Notes under the pieces: model-generated
Told to the model about the DNA's origin: nothing
The model's input: the letters and a program-made list of their open reading frames with translations, nothing else
Databases searched by the model: none
Part shown: piece by piece, positions 8,262 through 17,430 of the stretch
How positions within the stretch are numbered: the first letter of the stretch is position 1
How the letters are laid out: each line of letters opens with the position of its first letter
Assembly: GCF_902464545.1 (NCBI RefSeq)
Contig: NZ_CABQJR010000018.1
Coordinates: 1-45,396 of the forward strand
DNA length: 45,396 bases
Direction: 5' to 3'
From: an uncultured Senegalimassilia sp.
GTDB taxonomy: Bacteria > Actinomycetota > Coriobacteriia > Coriobacteriales > Eggerthellaceae
Position numbers and translations under genes: made by a program

Positions 8262-8747
8262 ATGAAACGCGCATTGACCCCCGGCACGTTCGACCCCATC
8301 ACCTCGGGGCATCTCGACGTCATCGCCCGCGCCTCCCAGCTGGTGGACGAGGTTGTGGTCGCCGTCGCCGATTCCCAGAAGAAAGGCCCTCTGTTCACGC
8401 TCGAGGAGCGCGTCGAGCTGGTCCGTCAAGCCACCGCGCATCTGCCCAACGTGCGCGTGGAGCCCTTCAAGGGCCTGCTCGTCGATTTCGCCAAGGAGCT
8501 TGACGCCACCGTGGTGGTCAAGGGCCTGCGAGCCATCACCGACTTCGAGTACGAGTTCCAGATGACGGCCATGAACTACCAGCTTTCCCCGCAGCTCGAG
8601 ACGCTGTTCATCATGTCCCCGCCGCAGTACATGTACCTGTCCAGCTCCATCGTGCGCGAGATCTCGAAGATGGGCGGGGATATCCAGCAGTTCGTGCCCC
8701 CGTGCGTCTACGAGGCGCTTAAGAAGAAGTACGCGAACCTGCAGTAG
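8262..8747 (+). CDS. coaD: Phosphopantetheine adenylyltransferase CoaD
   Basis: CoaD transfers AMP from ATP to 4'-phosphopantetheine, the penultimate step of coenzyme A synthesis. The 161-residue length is typical. The nucleotidyltransferase motif PGTFDPITSGHLDVI lies at 6-20. KGLRAITDFEYEFQMT and the YMYLSSSIVREI loop are the other family signatures. A strong AAGGAG site precedes the ATG. It is probably the last gene of the Asp23-fakA-recG-rsmD-coaD run, since two hairpins follow. Confidence 0.96.
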   Translation: MKRALTPGTFDPITSGHLDVIARASQLVDEVVVAVADSQKKGPLFTLEERVELVRQATAHLPNVRVEPFKGLLVDFAKELDATVVVKGLRAITDFEYEFQMTAMNYQLSPQLETLFIMSPPQYMYLSSSIVREISKMGGDIQQFVPPCVYEALKKKYANLQ

Positions 8748-8758
8748 GACGGATGCCT

Positions 8759-8914
8759 CCGCCGGCTCTTTCGCCGGCGGGCGAAGATCTGCCGTGGTGC
8801 CGTCCTGCGTAGGGCCGTTGCCGCCCGTCCGAATCCGGGTACGCGAAGTGCTTGCCGGCATCGCGCGCTTGCGCAGGTTGGATGCGCCTCGCCCGTGTTT
8901 GGGCGGGGCGCATC
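8759..8914 (+). terminator. Two hairpins between coaD and the coiled-coil gene
   Basis: The first hairpin has a perfect 8-bp stem with a 6-nt loop at 8759-8780. The second has a 14-bp stem with one G-T pair at 8881-8914. Neither has a clear T tract. Together they probably end the coaD transcript. The rest of 8748-9046 holds no convincing gene; a TATCAT -10 candidate lies at 8961-8966, 80 nt before the next gene. Confidence 0.5.
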
Positions 8915-9046
8915 GTATGTGCATGCTTTGTTCTTCAGGTGCAAGCGGCGGGCGGCATGCTATCATGCTTATCTGCATGCGTGGCCTTATGCCCGTGTGC
9001 CTAAACGCAGTTTTCAAACGCAGCAAGCCTGGGTGGAAGGATCATC

Positions 9047-9523
9047 ATGGACGAAACAGGGGTTCTGGGGCTTTTGGAAGAGCTCTCGATTCTGCTTGAG
9101 GACTCTAAGCCGGTGTTCGGCAAGGGCAACCTGCGCCAGGTGGATATCGCTGCAGCTTTCGAGATCATGGACGAGATCCGCGACACGTTCCCCAGCGAGT
9201 TCTCGCAGTCGCGCCAGATCGTGCGCGAGCGTCAAAGCCTGCTCGATGATGCCGAGGCCGAGGCCAACCGCATGATCGAGGATGCACGCAGCCAGGCGAT
9301 GACCATCGCCTCCGAGCAGGAGATCGTGCGCATCTCCCAGCAGCAGGCCGACCAGCTGGTCGCCGATGCGCGCGAGCTCGAGCGTCAGACGCGCGCCGGT
9401 GCGGAAGATTACGCCGACGAGGTGTTCGGCCACGTCGAGCAAAGCCTCGATACGCTGCTCAACAACGTGCGCCGTTGCCGCGACCGCCTCAACGCCAACG
9501 CCATGGCGCAGGGTCGCCAATAA
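9047..9523 (+). CDS. Coiled-coil protein, DivIVA-like/ATP-synthase-b-like
   Basis: A 158-residue soluble protein, mostly one long charged helix (about 55-150) rich in Glu, Gln, Arg and Ala, with low-resolution resemblance to DivIVA and ATP synthase subunit b helices. It matches the position of Rv2927c in mycobacteria, between coaD and the DUF177 gene. The function is unknown; a role in cell division or cell-pole scaffolding is only a guess from the DivIVA likeness. The stop codon overlaps the next start (TAATG), so it is translationally coupled to the DUF177 gene. ATG 9047 follows GGAAGGATCATC. Confidence 0.75.
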   Translation: MDETGVLGLLEELSILLEDSKPVFGKGNLRQVDIAAAFEIMDEIRDTFPSEFSQSRQIVRERQSLLDDAEAEANRMIEDARSQAMTIASEQEIVRISQQQADQLVADARELERQTRAGAEDYADEVFGHVEQSLDTLLNNVRRCRDRLNANAMAQGRQ

Positions 9524-10083
9524 TGGACGCCGTGAAGTTCGAGGTCCCGCCGGAGCTCTTCGTTACCACGGAGAGCTCCTCTTTTGCAGGGCAACTTGCC
9601 TTGGGGGCGCTTGAGGCGGGCCCCGATACCTATACGTTCTCGCAGCCCGTGGACTGGAACGTCACCGTCACCAACACCGGCGACGCGCTTCTGGTCATGG
9701 GCAGCGCCCGTGGCACGGCAACGGTCGCGTGCGCACGCTGCCTGGATGACTTCCAGGTTGACCTCAACGGGGAAGTGGAAGGCTACTTCCTGCTCTCCGA
9801 GGACGGTCCGGCTCCCGAGGACATGGACGACGACGAGTTCGAAGTGCTCGGCGCCGACAAGATCCTCGACTTGGAGCCGCTTATCATCGCCGCGCTTCTG
9901 GTGGAGGCGCCTCTCGTGCCCCTGTGCCGAGAGGACTGCGCCGGATTGTGCGCGCAGTGCGGCGCCAACCTCAACGAAGGGCCGTGCGCATGCTCCGCTC
10001 AGCCCGACGACGGCCTGCCGCGCATGTCCGACGGCCGCGTCAGCCCCTTCGCCGCTCTGAAGGACCTGGATCTGGGCGAGTAG
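9523..10083 (+). CDS. DUF177 (YceD) family protein
   Basis: A 186-residue DUF177/YceD protein, almost always encoded just before rpmF and believed to help 23S rRNA or large-subunit maturation. The signatures are VACARCLDDF near residue 70, an acidic middle with DMDDDEFEV, and the cysteine cluster CREDCAGLCAQCG near 134-146 that may bind zinc. ATG 9523 overlaps the upstream stop codon. rpmF follows after 153 nt, with its own promoter in the gap. Confidence 0.88.
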   Translation: MDAVKFEVPPELFVTTESSSFAGQLALGALEAGPDTYTFSQPVDWNVTVTNTGDALLVMGSARGTATVACARCLDDFQVDLNGEVEGYFLLSEDGPAPEDMDDDEFEVLGADKILDLEPLIIAALLVEAPLVPLCREDCAGLCAQCGANLNEGPCACSAQPDDGLPRMSDGRVSPFAALKDLDLGE

Positions 10084-10136
10084 CTGCCCGGATTATGGAA
10101 CCTGCATGGGTTTGTGTGCGCCTGGCGAACAGGCAC

Positions 10137-10165
10137 TTGCATGCGCAGGAACACTTTGGTAGTAT
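10137..10165 (+). promoter_or_regulatory. Promoter of rpmF
   Basis: TTGCAT (10137-10142), a 17-nt spacer, then TAGTAT (10160-10165), with a TGG extended -10 element just before it. It lies about 70 nt upstream of rpmF. Confidence 0.6.
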
Positions 10166-10236
10166 ATCGCTTCGCGTGTTTACCAAGCGAACGAGCGAGC
10201 GCCACGCGCGCCCGACATAAAGCAAGGAGATAGATC

Positions 10237-10416
10237 ATGGCAGTACCTAAGCAAAAAATGGGCCGCGCCCGCACTCATGCACGTCGTAGCACCAACGACA
10301 AGATCGCAGCCCCTTCCCGTTCCGTGTGCCCTCAGTGCGGCGAGGCTAAGCTTCCCCACCGCGTGTGCCCGAACTGCGGCTTCTACAAGAACCGCGAGGT
10401 CATCGAGACGGAGTAA
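10237..10416 (+). CDS. rpmF: 50S ribosomal protein L32
   Basis: Ribosomal protein L32, 59 residues. The start MAVPKQKMGRARTHARR is diagnostic. A zinc ribbon follows with CPQC and CPNC, so this is the zinc-binding (C+) form. AGCAAGGAGA precedes the ATG. It follows DUF177 as in most bacteria and is closed by a strong terminator before plsX. Confidence 0.97.
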   Translation: MAVPKQKMGRARTHARRSTNDKIAAPSRSVCPQCGEAKLPHRVCPNCGFYKNREVIETE

Positions 10417-10444
10417 CGCCGTCACAGCGTGCAATTGCAACTTG

Positions 10445-10480
10445 AAGCCTCTCTGCGGCGCCATTGGCGCAGAGAGGCTT
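10445..10480 (+). terminator. Rho-independent terminator after rpmF
   Basis: A 13-bp perfect stem (10445-10457 with 10468-10480), a 10-nt loop and a TTTCTTG-type tail. It separates abundant rpmF transcription from plsX and may act as a partial attenuator for the genes downstream. Confidence 0.85.
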
Positions 10481-10541
10481 TCTTGCGTTTAGCAGCGCCG
10501 TCCCCTCGGCGCGCAACGCCTGCTAGGGAAAGGGTGTCAAT

Positions 10542-11555
10542 ATGACAGACAACGTCACCATCGCAGTGGATGCCATGGGCGGCGACAACGCTCCCGAGGT
10601 CGTGCTCGAGGGCGTGGCGGCGGCGCTTGCCGCCGATGAGGGGCTTACCGTCATCTTGTGCGGTCCCGCCGACGTGGTCGAGCCGTTCGCCGCGCAGCAC
10701 GCACGCTGCCGCGCACAGGTTGCCGCCGAGGTCATCGAGATGGCCGAGCACCCCGCGCAGGCCGTGCGCAAGAAGAAGGACAGTTCCATCGTGGTGGGCT
10801 GCCGCCTGGTCAAGGAAGGCCAGGCCCAAGGTTTCTTCTCCGCCGGCTCCACGGGCGCCTGCCTGGCGGCCGCCACGCTGGTCATGGGGCGCATCAAGGG
10901 CATCTCGCGCCCGTGTTTGGCCACGGTCGTGCCTAGCCCCGTCCGCCCCATCGTGCTGTGCGACGTCGGCGCCAACGCCGATTGCAAGCCCGAGTACCTG
11001 GTGCAGTTCGCCCAGATGGGCAGCGTGTATGCGCAGAAGATCTTGGGCTACGAGTCGCCCAAAGCCGCGCTTCTCAACATCGGCGAGGAGGACACCAAGG
11101 GCAACGCGCTTGCCCAGGAGGCCCATCAGCTCATGGCCAAGCGCTTGCCCAACTTCGCCGGGAACTGCGAGGGCCGCGATGTGCTCGGCGCGCAGTACGA
11201 AGTGGTGGTCACCGATGGGTTCACCGGCAACGTGTGCCTGAAGACCATCGAGGGCGCCTCGAAGGTGCTGTTCGGCGCCATCAAGGACGCCATGATGTCC
11301 ACCACGAAGGGCAAGATCGGCGCCCTGTGCGTCAAAGACGGTCTGAAGGGCTTGAAAAGCCAGGTGTCGCCCGACACCTACGGCGGCGCCCCGCTTCTCG
11401 GCGTGAAAGGCGCCTGTATCGTCGGACACGGAAGCTCGGGCGCGGCGGCCATCGAAAACGGCGTGCTCACTACGGCGCGCGTGGTGCGCCAGGACGTTTC
11501 TGAAATAATTCAGCACATGGCCCAGGCTGGAAACGGCTCGGATACAATCAAGTAA
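10542..11555 (+). CDS. plsX: Acyl-ACP:phosphate acyltransferase PlsX
   Basis: PlsX makes acyl-phosphate from acyl-ACP for glycerol-3-phosphate acylation by PlsY, a peripheral membrane step of phospholipid synthesis. The 337 residues open with TIAVDAMGGDNAP. FFSAGSTGACLAA, LLNIGEEDTKGN and VVTDGFTGNVCLKT follow in the family order. The usual fapR, fabD and acpP neighbours are absent, so the order goes straight to rnc. The ATG is preceded by GGGAAAGGGTGT. Confidence 0.96.
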   Translation: MTDNVTIAVDAMGGDNAPEVVLEGVAAALAADEGLTVILCGPADVVEPFAAQHARCRAQVAAEVIEMAEHPAQAVRKKKDSSIVVGCRLVKEGQAQGFFSAGSTGACLAAATLVMGRIKGISRPCLATVVPSPVRPIVLCDVGANADCKPEYLVQFAQMGSVYAQKILGYESPKAALLNIGEEDTKGNALAQEAHQLMAKRLPNFAGNCEGRDVLGAQYEVVVTDGFTGNVCLKTIEGASKVLFGAIKDAMMSTTKGKIGALCVKDGLKGLKSQVSPDTYGGAPLLGVKGACIVGHGSSGAAAIENGVLTTARVVRQDVSEIIQHMAQAGNGSDTIK

Positions 11556-11632
11556 CACCATAGGGACCAGCCGCTTTATGCGGTATGGTCGTATCATCAT
11601 CGATTCTCATTCATAACGGTTTCGGAGGTTGC

Positions 11633-12478
11633 ATGACCTTTACAGAAGAACAAGCCTCAAAACTGCAGAGGGCGGAGGAGGTCCTGGGCTACTCGTTTTC
11701 CAACAAGCAGCTCATCTTGTCCGCTATCACGCACCCATCGGCCATCGAAGGCCGTGCAGTGAAGTATTCCTACGAGCGCCTGGAGTTTCTGGGCGACTCC
11801 ATCTTGGGCGCCATCGTCGCCGACGTCGCGTTCGAGCGCTTCCATGAGCTCGACGAAGGCGGTTTGACGCGCATCAAGGTGGCGCTCGTGTCGGGCGCAA
11901 GCCTGTCCGATGTGGCGTCGGGCCTTGGCTTCGCCGACATCATCGTGTTCGGCTCCTCGGAAACGGGCACGGGCAAGCGCGGCCTGCATTCCGCGCTCGA
12001 AAACGTCTACGAGGCCGTGGTGGCCGCGTTGTACCTGGACGGCGGCGTGGAGGCGGCGCGCGATTTCATCTATCGCACGCTTATCCCGCGCATGTCCGAG
12101 GACATGGCACTCGAGCCGGAGAACCCCAAAAGCGCGCTGCAGGAGCGCCTGCAGGAAGACGGCATCACGCCCACCTATAAGCTGGTGGAAACGCAGGGAC
12201 CGCCGCATGACCGCACGTTTGTGGCGCAGGTGTTCGCAGGCAATCAGGGTCTGGCGCGCGGAACGGGCCGCACGAAGAAGGAAGCGGAAAGCCAGGCGGC
12301 GAAGTCCACGCTGTCGCGTCTCGGCGAGTTTTTCGGTTTGGGCATGGATGAGCAGGCCCGCGCCGAGAAGGCCGCCGCGGCCAAGCAGGCCAAGGCAGAC
12401 AAGGCTGCGGCTCGTGCCGAGGAGAAGGCGCGCAAGAAGCATGAGCGCGAGCTGCATAAGAGCATGAAACAGGGCTAA
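11633..12478 (+). CDS. rnc: Ribonuclease III
   Basis: RNase III, a double-strand-specific endonuclease for rRNA processing and mRNA decay. The 281 residues show the signature ERLEFLGDS at 48-56, the second catalytic segment ENVYEAVVAALYLDGG, and a C-terminal dsRNA-binding domain (about 150-222) starting PKSALQERLQ. A tail of roughly 55 residues rich in Ala, Lys and Glu follows, an addition to the usual length of about 230 that may add RNA or ribosome contacts. ATG 11633 has a strong CGGAGG site; the upstream in-frame start at 11585 does not. smc begins 3 nt after the stop codon. Confidence 0.95.
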   Translation: MTFTEEQASKLQRAEEVLGYSFSNKQLILSAITHPSAIEGRAVKYSYERLEFLGDSILGAIVADVAFERFHELDEGGLTRIKVALVSGASLSDVASGLGFADIIVFGSSETGTGKRGLHSALENVYEAVVAALYLDGGVEAARDFIYRTLIPRMSEDMALEPENPKSALQERLQEDGITPTYKLVETQGPPHDRTFVAQVFAGNQGLARGTGRTKKEAESQAAKSTLSRLGEFFGLGMDEQARAEKAAAAKQAKADKAAARAEEKARKKHERELHKSMKQG

Positions 12479-12481
12479 CGC

Positions 12482-15400
12482 ATGTACTTGAAGTCGCTCG
12501 TGCTCAAGGGCTTCAAGTCGTTCGCCGACAGAAGCGCGCTTTCCCTGGAGCCGGGCATCACCGCCGTAGTGGGTCCGAACGGCTCCGGCAAATCCAATAT
12601 CTCCGATGCCGTGCTGTGGGTGCTTGGCGAGCGCAATGCCAAGCATCTGCGCGGCCAGGCTATGGAAGACGTCATCTTCGCAGGCTCGTCGGCCCGAAAG
12701 GCCACGGGCCTTGCCGAGGTTGAGCTGGTGCTCGACAACTCCGATGGCAAGCTGCCGGTCGACTTCAACGAGGTTTCCATCACGCGACGCATGTATCGAA
12801 GCGGTGAAAGCGAGTATCTCATCAACGGCAGCGTGGCGCGCCGCATGGACGTGCTCGACATCCTGCACGATTCCGGTTTGGGCACCGGCACGCATTCGAT
12901 CATCGGCCAGGGCAGCTTGGACTCCATCCTGCAATCCAAGCCCGAGGACCGCCGCGCGCTCATCGAGGAGGCCGCCGGCGTGCTCAAGCACAAGCAGCGC
13001 AAGGCGAAAAGCGAGCGCAAGCTGGCCGCCATGGATGCCACGCTCGCGCGCGTGCGCGATGTGGCGGGCGAGGTGGGCCGCCAGCTCGGACCGCTCGAGC
13101 GCAAGGCGAAGAAGGCCCGCGCTTACCAAGAGCTCTCCGGGCAGCTTACCGACGTCAGCTTGGCGCTGGCCGTGGACGACCTGCGTTGCCTGCGTCAAAG
13201 CTGGGATGAGGCTTGCGCCGGCGAGCATCAGCTGGTGGAAGACCTTCAGGCTCGTCATCAGGACATTTCCACTGCGGAAGCCGCCGCCGAGGCGTTGCAG
13301 GAGCAGATCCGCAAGCAAACTCAGAATGCAGGCGACCTGTCGCGCAGCTATCAGCGTGCGTCGTCGGCAGTGGAGCGCTTCGACGGCGCCGTGCTGCTGT
13401 TGCACGAGAAGCGCCGTGGGGCGCAGGGCCTTGAGGCCGATGTGCGCGTGAAGCTGGAGTCGGGCCGCGCTAAGCGCGCCGAGGCCGTTGCCGAGCGCGA
13501 GCAGGCGGCAGCCCAGCTTGAGGCGGTGCGCCGCGACCATGCCGCCGCGAAGGCCGCCGTCGAGCGCCTTGACGACTCCCGTCGCGAGAACGCCCAGGCC
13601 CGCCGCAGCGTGGAGGACGAGCTCGATCAGCTCAAGCGCCAGGGCCGCGCCGACGATCGCGCTTCCGAGGACGCGCGGCGCCGCCTGTCGCAAACGCAGG
13701 AGGCGCTTGCCAACGGCTTGGCCCATGCCAAGCTGGTGGAAGGGCGCGCCAAGGAGCTCGAGCTGGCGCTCGGCCACGCTGAGGAGCAGGCTCAAAAGCT
13801 CGAGGACGCCCGTGCTTCCGCCCAGCGCTCGCTCGATGATGCCCAGCAGGCCGAATCGCAGGCGCGCGGCGCCGTCGCCGCGGCCATTAAAGAGCGCGAT
13901 GCCGCCCGTGCCGCGCTTGACGAGGCTCATCGCCAGGTCACCTCGCTCGAAAGCCGCATTTCCGCGCTCGAGGAGGTTGAGCGCGCATCGGCCGCAGCTG
14001 GGCCTGCCCGCGCATGGCTCATCGAGCATGCGCGCATATCCGGTCAGCAGCTCGAGCCCCTGGCCCGCGTCGTGCGCGCGCCGCAGGGCTTCGAGGCGCT
14101 TGTGGAGCATCTGCTCTCCGGCGATGCCGAGGCGCTTATGACCCCTTCGGTCGATGCTGCGGCGGGCCTTGCGGGCAGCGTGCTGGAAAGCGGTCGTGAC
14201 GGCCAGGTGTCGCTGCTTCCCGCCGGCGGTATGCGTTCCGGCGCCTCCGCGCGCCAGGCCGCGCAGGCTTCCGGCGGCACGGCGCTTGTGGACATGCTGG
14301 AATACCCCGAGCAGGCAGCGTCCACGGTGGAGGCCCTGCTCGGCGACGTGGTGGTGTGCGAAACCTTCGAGGCGGCGCGTCATGCTCAGGCGGCGCGCAT
14401 GCAAGATCGCTCGGCTGTCCCTGTGCGCTTCGTGTCGGCCGATGGGTGCATCGCCTGGCCCAGCGGCAAGCTCACGGTGGGAACGGTGGACGCCGGCGCC
14501 GAGGGCGCCTTGGCCCGTGCGCGACAGCTCGACGAGCTGCGCGCATCGCTTCGTATCGCATCCGAACAGCATAAGGAAGCCGAACAGACGGAGCGCCAAG
14601 CCGAGGAGGCGTTGCGCGCCGCCCAGGCAGAAAGCCTTCAGCTTTCCCAGCAGCTGGCCGAGCGCCGTGGAGCCGCGCAGGCGGCGTCGGCCGAGGCCAA
14701 GCGCGCCGCCGATGCGCTCGCGTCCACGCGCCGCGAGTTCGCCGACGTCGAGCGCCAGCGCCAGCAGGCGGATAAGACGGTCGCCGAGGCGCGCCCTAAC
14801 GTCGACAAGCTTGAGGCGCAGCTGGCCGAGCTTGCGCAAGCGGGCCAAGCCCGTGCCGTGCGCACTGAGGAGCTTGAAGCCAAGGTGGTGCCGCTTCGCA
14901 AGGAGGCGGCGCAGCTGCGTGACGGCTTGTCGGAGGCGAAGCTCTCGGCTGCCACGCTGCGCGAGCGCGACACTTATACCGCGCGCATCGTGGACGCTCG
15001 CGGCCGCGACGTGGCCGCGGTGGACGCCGCCGAGGACGAGCTGAAAAACCAGCTGGCGCGCAAGATCGTGGCGCAGCGCCGCATCGCGCCGCTTCTGGCG
15101 GTGTTCGAGGAGCTCACCGCAAGCGCCCGTCGCTGGACGCACGACCTTGAGCAGCGGGCCCAGCAGGCGCAAGATTCGTCGGCGGGCCTGCATGCGCAGG
15201 TCACCGCTGCGCGCGAGCAGGCAAAGGCCGCCCACGACGCTTACGATGACGTGAACGCGCGCCTGTCGGCGGCCCGTGTGGAGAAGGGCCGGCTGGAGGT
15301 GCGCGTCGATGCTGCCGTCAACTCCATCGTCCAAGACATGGGGGTGCCGCTTGAGACGGCGCTTGCGCTTCCCGAGCTCGAAGATCGTGGAGCCGCCGAG

Positions 15401-16051
15401 GAGAACGCGTTCAAGCTGCGTCGCCGCATCGCCAACATGGGCGCCATCAACCCCGATGCCGCCCAGGAGTACGAGCAATTGCGCAGCCGCTACGATTACC
15501 TGGCGGCCCAGCTGGCAGACCTCGACGGCGCGCGCCGCAGCCTTGCCAAGATCGTCCGCGTCATCGATGCGCGCATGAAAGATGACTTCGTCAGCACGTT
15601 CAACGCGGTCAACGACAACTTCCGCAGCATCTTCGCCACCTTGTTCCCGGGCGGCTCGGCCGAGCTCATCCTCACCGACCCTGACGACCTGGAGAACACG
15701 GGCGTGGAGGTCAGCGCGCAGCCGGCGGGCAAGCGCATCACGAAGATGATGCTCATGTCCGGCGGCGAGAAGTCGCTTACGGCGCTTGCGCTGCTGTTCG
15801 CGGTCTACCGCATCCGCAGCGCGCCGTTCTACATCCTCGACGAGGTTGAGGCGGCGCTTGACGACAGCAACCTGCGCAGGCTCACGGCGTATCTGCAGTC
15901 CATCCGCAACGACACGCAGCTCATCATGATCACGCACCAGCGCCGCACCATGGAGATGTCCGACGTGCTCTTCGGCGTGTCCATGCAATCCGACGGCGTC
16001 ACCAAGGTGATCAGCCAGAAGCTCGACCACGCCCTGAAGTACGCGGAATAG
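12482..16051 (+). CDS. smc: Chromosome segregation protein SMC
   Basis: SMC ATPase, the core of the bacterial condensin that loops and separates replicated chromosomes with ScpA and ScpB (neither in this window). The 1189 residues show Walker A GPNGSGKSN at 31-39, long coiled coils (about 170-500 and 660-1000), a globular hinge between (about 510-650), the signature LMSGGEKSLTAL near 1090-1101, and Walker B ILDEVEAALDD near 1117-1127. The coiled coils are unusually rich in Ala and Arg, in keeping with genome GC content. The start is 3 nt after rnc, with no separate promoter seen. Confidence 0.97.
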   Translation: MYLKSLVLKGFKSFADRSALSLEPGITAVVGPNGSGKSNISDAVLWVLGERNAKHLRGQAMEDVIFAGSSARKATGLAEVELVLDNSDGKLPVDFNEVSITRRMYRSGESEYLINGSVARRMDVLDILHDSGLGTGTHSIIGQGSLDSILQSKPEDRRALIEEAAGVLKHKQRKAKSERKLAAMDATLARVRDVAGEVGRQLGPLERKAKKARAYQELSGQLTDVSLALAVDDLRCLRQSWDEACAGEHQLVEDLQARHQDISTAEAAAEALQEQIRKQTQNAGDLSRSYQRASSAVERFDGAVLLLHEKRRGAQGLEADVRVKLESGRAKRAEAVAEREQAAAQLEAVRRDHAAAKAAVERLDDSRRENAQARRSVEDELDQLKRQGRADDRASEDARRRLSQTQEALANGLAHAKLVEGRAKELELALGHAEEQAQKLEDARASAQRSLDDAQQAESQARGAVAAAIKERDAARAALDEAHRQVTSLESRISALEEVERASAAAGPARAWLIEHARISGQQLEPLARVVRAPQGFEALVEHLLSGDAEALMTPSVDAAAGLAGSVLESGRDGQVSLLPAGGMRSGASARQAAQASGGTALVDMLEYPEQAASTVEALLGDVVVCETFEAARHAQAARMQDRSAVPVRFVSADGCIAWPSGKLTVGTVDAGAEGALARARQLDELRASLRIASEQHKEAEQTERQAEEALRAAQAESLQLSQQLAERRGAAQAASAEAKRAADALASTRREFADVERQRQQADKTVAEARPNVDKLEAQLAELAQAGQARAVRTEELEAKVVPLRKEAAQLRDGLSEAKLSAATLRERDTYTARIVDARGRDVAAVDAAEDELKNQLARKIVAQRRIAPLLAVFEELTASARRWTHDLEQRAQQAQDSSAGLHAQVTAAREQAKAAHDAYDDVNARLSAARVEKGRLEVRVDAAVNSIVQDMGVPLETALALPELEDRGAAEENAFKLRRRIANMGAINPDAAQEYEQLRSRYDYLAAQLADLDGARRSLAKIVRVIDARMKDDFVSTFNAVNDNFRSIFATLFPGGSAELILTDPDDLENTGVEVSAQPAGKRITKMMLMSGGEKSLTALALLFAVYRIRSAPFYILDEVEAALDDSNLRRLTAYLQSIRNDTQLIMITHQRRTMEMSDVLFGVSMQSDGVTKVISQKLDHALKYAE

Positions 16052-16501
16052 GGAAGGTGTCGCGTAGGACAACGCGCTGGGAGATGCGGTGATGCTGGAC
16101 GCGATGCCGGGTACTTTCTGGTGGGGCGGGAAGATTCCTTCCAAGGTTCCGGGTTTGCATGAATCGAACCAGGCGCGAAGAGCGCTCAGTGCGAAACAGC
16201 CAAAAGGCGAATATCGTGCGTGATGACAGGGCCGGTTACCGATTGTAACCGGCCCTGTCCCCGCTGAATTCGTGTTCGCCTGCTGCCCGGGATGCCGAGG
16301 GCGTGGCAGCAGGGTATACTTCTTCACGAATCAAACGCGTGATGCGCCGGACATGCTTGCAGATCGACCTGCAAGCATGTCGTCGGGTGTCGGGTCATAG
16401 CTGGCCGGCCGAGCTCAGGTCGGCTTGCGGGCATGCGATCCGCCGACGGCGCCGCCGGGCATCGCGCACTATGCGACGGTTTGCGACACAAGAGGAGCAA
16501 C
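16052..16501 (+). other. 450-nt intergenic region before ftsY
   Basis: No credible gene. It holds a terminator-like hairpin (16226-16258), a TATACT -10 candidate at 16315-16320 without a clear -35, and a perfect 13-bp inverted repeat at 16350-16362 / 16369-16381 around a 6-nt loop. The last would lie in the ftsY leader if transcription starts near 16327, leaving an untranslated leader of about 175 nt. Confidence 0.5.
16226..16258 (+). terminator. Terminator-like hairpin after smc
   Basis: A perfect 14-bp stem (16226-16239 with 16245-16258) with a 5-nt loop; the tail is CCCC rather than T-rich. It lies 175 nt after smc and is the best candidate end of the rnc-smc transcript. Confidence 0.55.
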
Positions 16502-17425
16502 ATGGGATTTTTCGACCGCATCAGCCAAGGGCTGCAACGTTCTCGTGACAAGTTCAAGGAGGAGATGAACGTCCTCCTCGACCGCGGTCCCGACCTTGAC
16601 GAGGAGTTCTGGGACGGCCTGGAGGAAACGCTCATCCTGGCCGACATCGGCGGAGCGGCGTCGTGCGACATCGTTGAGAACCTGCGCGACCAGGCCACGC
16701 GCAAGGCGCTTCCCGATGCCTACGCCGTGCTCGACATGCTCAACGACCAGATCGCCGATACGTTCACGCAAGGCGGTCAGGAGATCCTCGGCGGCGATCC
16801 GGCGTGCGTGCTGTTCGTCGGCATCAACGGCACGGGCAAGACCACCACGGTGGGCAAGCTTTCCAAGGAAGCGCACGACGCTGGCCGCAAGGTCATCCTG
16901 GGCAGCGCCGACACGTTCCGCGCCGCCGCCATCGAGCAGCTCGAGGTGTGGGCGAAGCGCGCCGACGTGGAGATGGTCACGCGCGAGCGCGGCGCCGATC
17001 CGGCAAGCGTGTGCTACGACACCATCGAGCGCGCCGAGGCCGAGGACGCCGACCTGGTGCTCATCGACACCGCCGGGCGCCTTCACACCTCGGCAGATCT
17101 TATGCGTGAGCTGGCGAAGGTCGTCAACGTGGTGCGCAAGCGCTCGAAGCTGCCCGTCTACACCGTGCTCGTCATCGACGCCACCACCGGCCAGAACGGC
17201 CTGCAGCAGGCGCGCGAGTTCAACCGCGAGCTCGAGCTGGACGCGCTCATCGTCACGAAGCTCGACGGCACGGCCAAGGGCGGCATCGCGCTTGCCGTCA
17301 GCCACGAGCTTGAGCTGCCCATCATCAAGATCGGCGTGGGCGAGGGCCTTGACGATCTGCGCGATTTCGACGCCCATGATTTCGCTCGCGCTCTTGTCGG
17401 CGCGTTCGATCAGCGCCAAGCCTAA
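16502..17425 (+). CDS. ftsY: Signal recognition particle receptor FtsY
   Basis: FtsY, the SRP receptor GTPase at the inner face of the membrane. The 307 residues show an N domain (1-90) and a G domain with GINGTGKTTT at 107-116, DTFRAAA, DTAGR at 189-193 and TKLDGTAKGG. It lacks the long acidic A domain of E. coli FtsY, as usual for actinobacteria, so membrane contact probably uses the short N-terminal amphipathic helix starting MGFFDRI. The ATG follows AGAGGAGCAAC; longer in-frame starts have no ribosome-binding site. The MBL gene follows after 5 nt. Confidence 0.96.
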   Translation: MGFFDRISQGLQRSRDKFKEEMNVLLDRGPDLDEEFWDGLEETLILADIGGAASCDIVENLRDQATRKALPDAYAVLDMLNDQIADTFTQGGQEILGGDPACVLFVGINGTGKTTTVGKLSKEAHDAGRKVILGSADTFRAAAIEQLEVWAKRADVEMVTRERGADPASVCYDTIERAEAEDADLVLIDTAGRLHTSADLMRELAKVVNVVRKRSKLPVYTVLVIDATTGQNGLQQAREFNRELELDALIVTKLDGTAKGGIALAVSHELELPIIKIGVGEGLDDLRDFDAHDFARALVGAFDQRQA

Positions 17426-17430
17426 CCGCC

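Noticed and set aside
16155..16175. GGTTCGATTC on the minus strand, resembling a tRNA T-arm
   Set aside because: The flanking 5-bp T-stem does not pair and no acceptor or anticodon arm can be built.
11657..16327. A 1556-residue open frame on the minus strand opposite rnc and smc
   Set aside because: It is a mirror of the GC-rich codon bias of smc on the other strand. The protein is low-complexity Leu/Arg/Gly/Ala-rich with no family motif, while smc and rnc are unmistakable.
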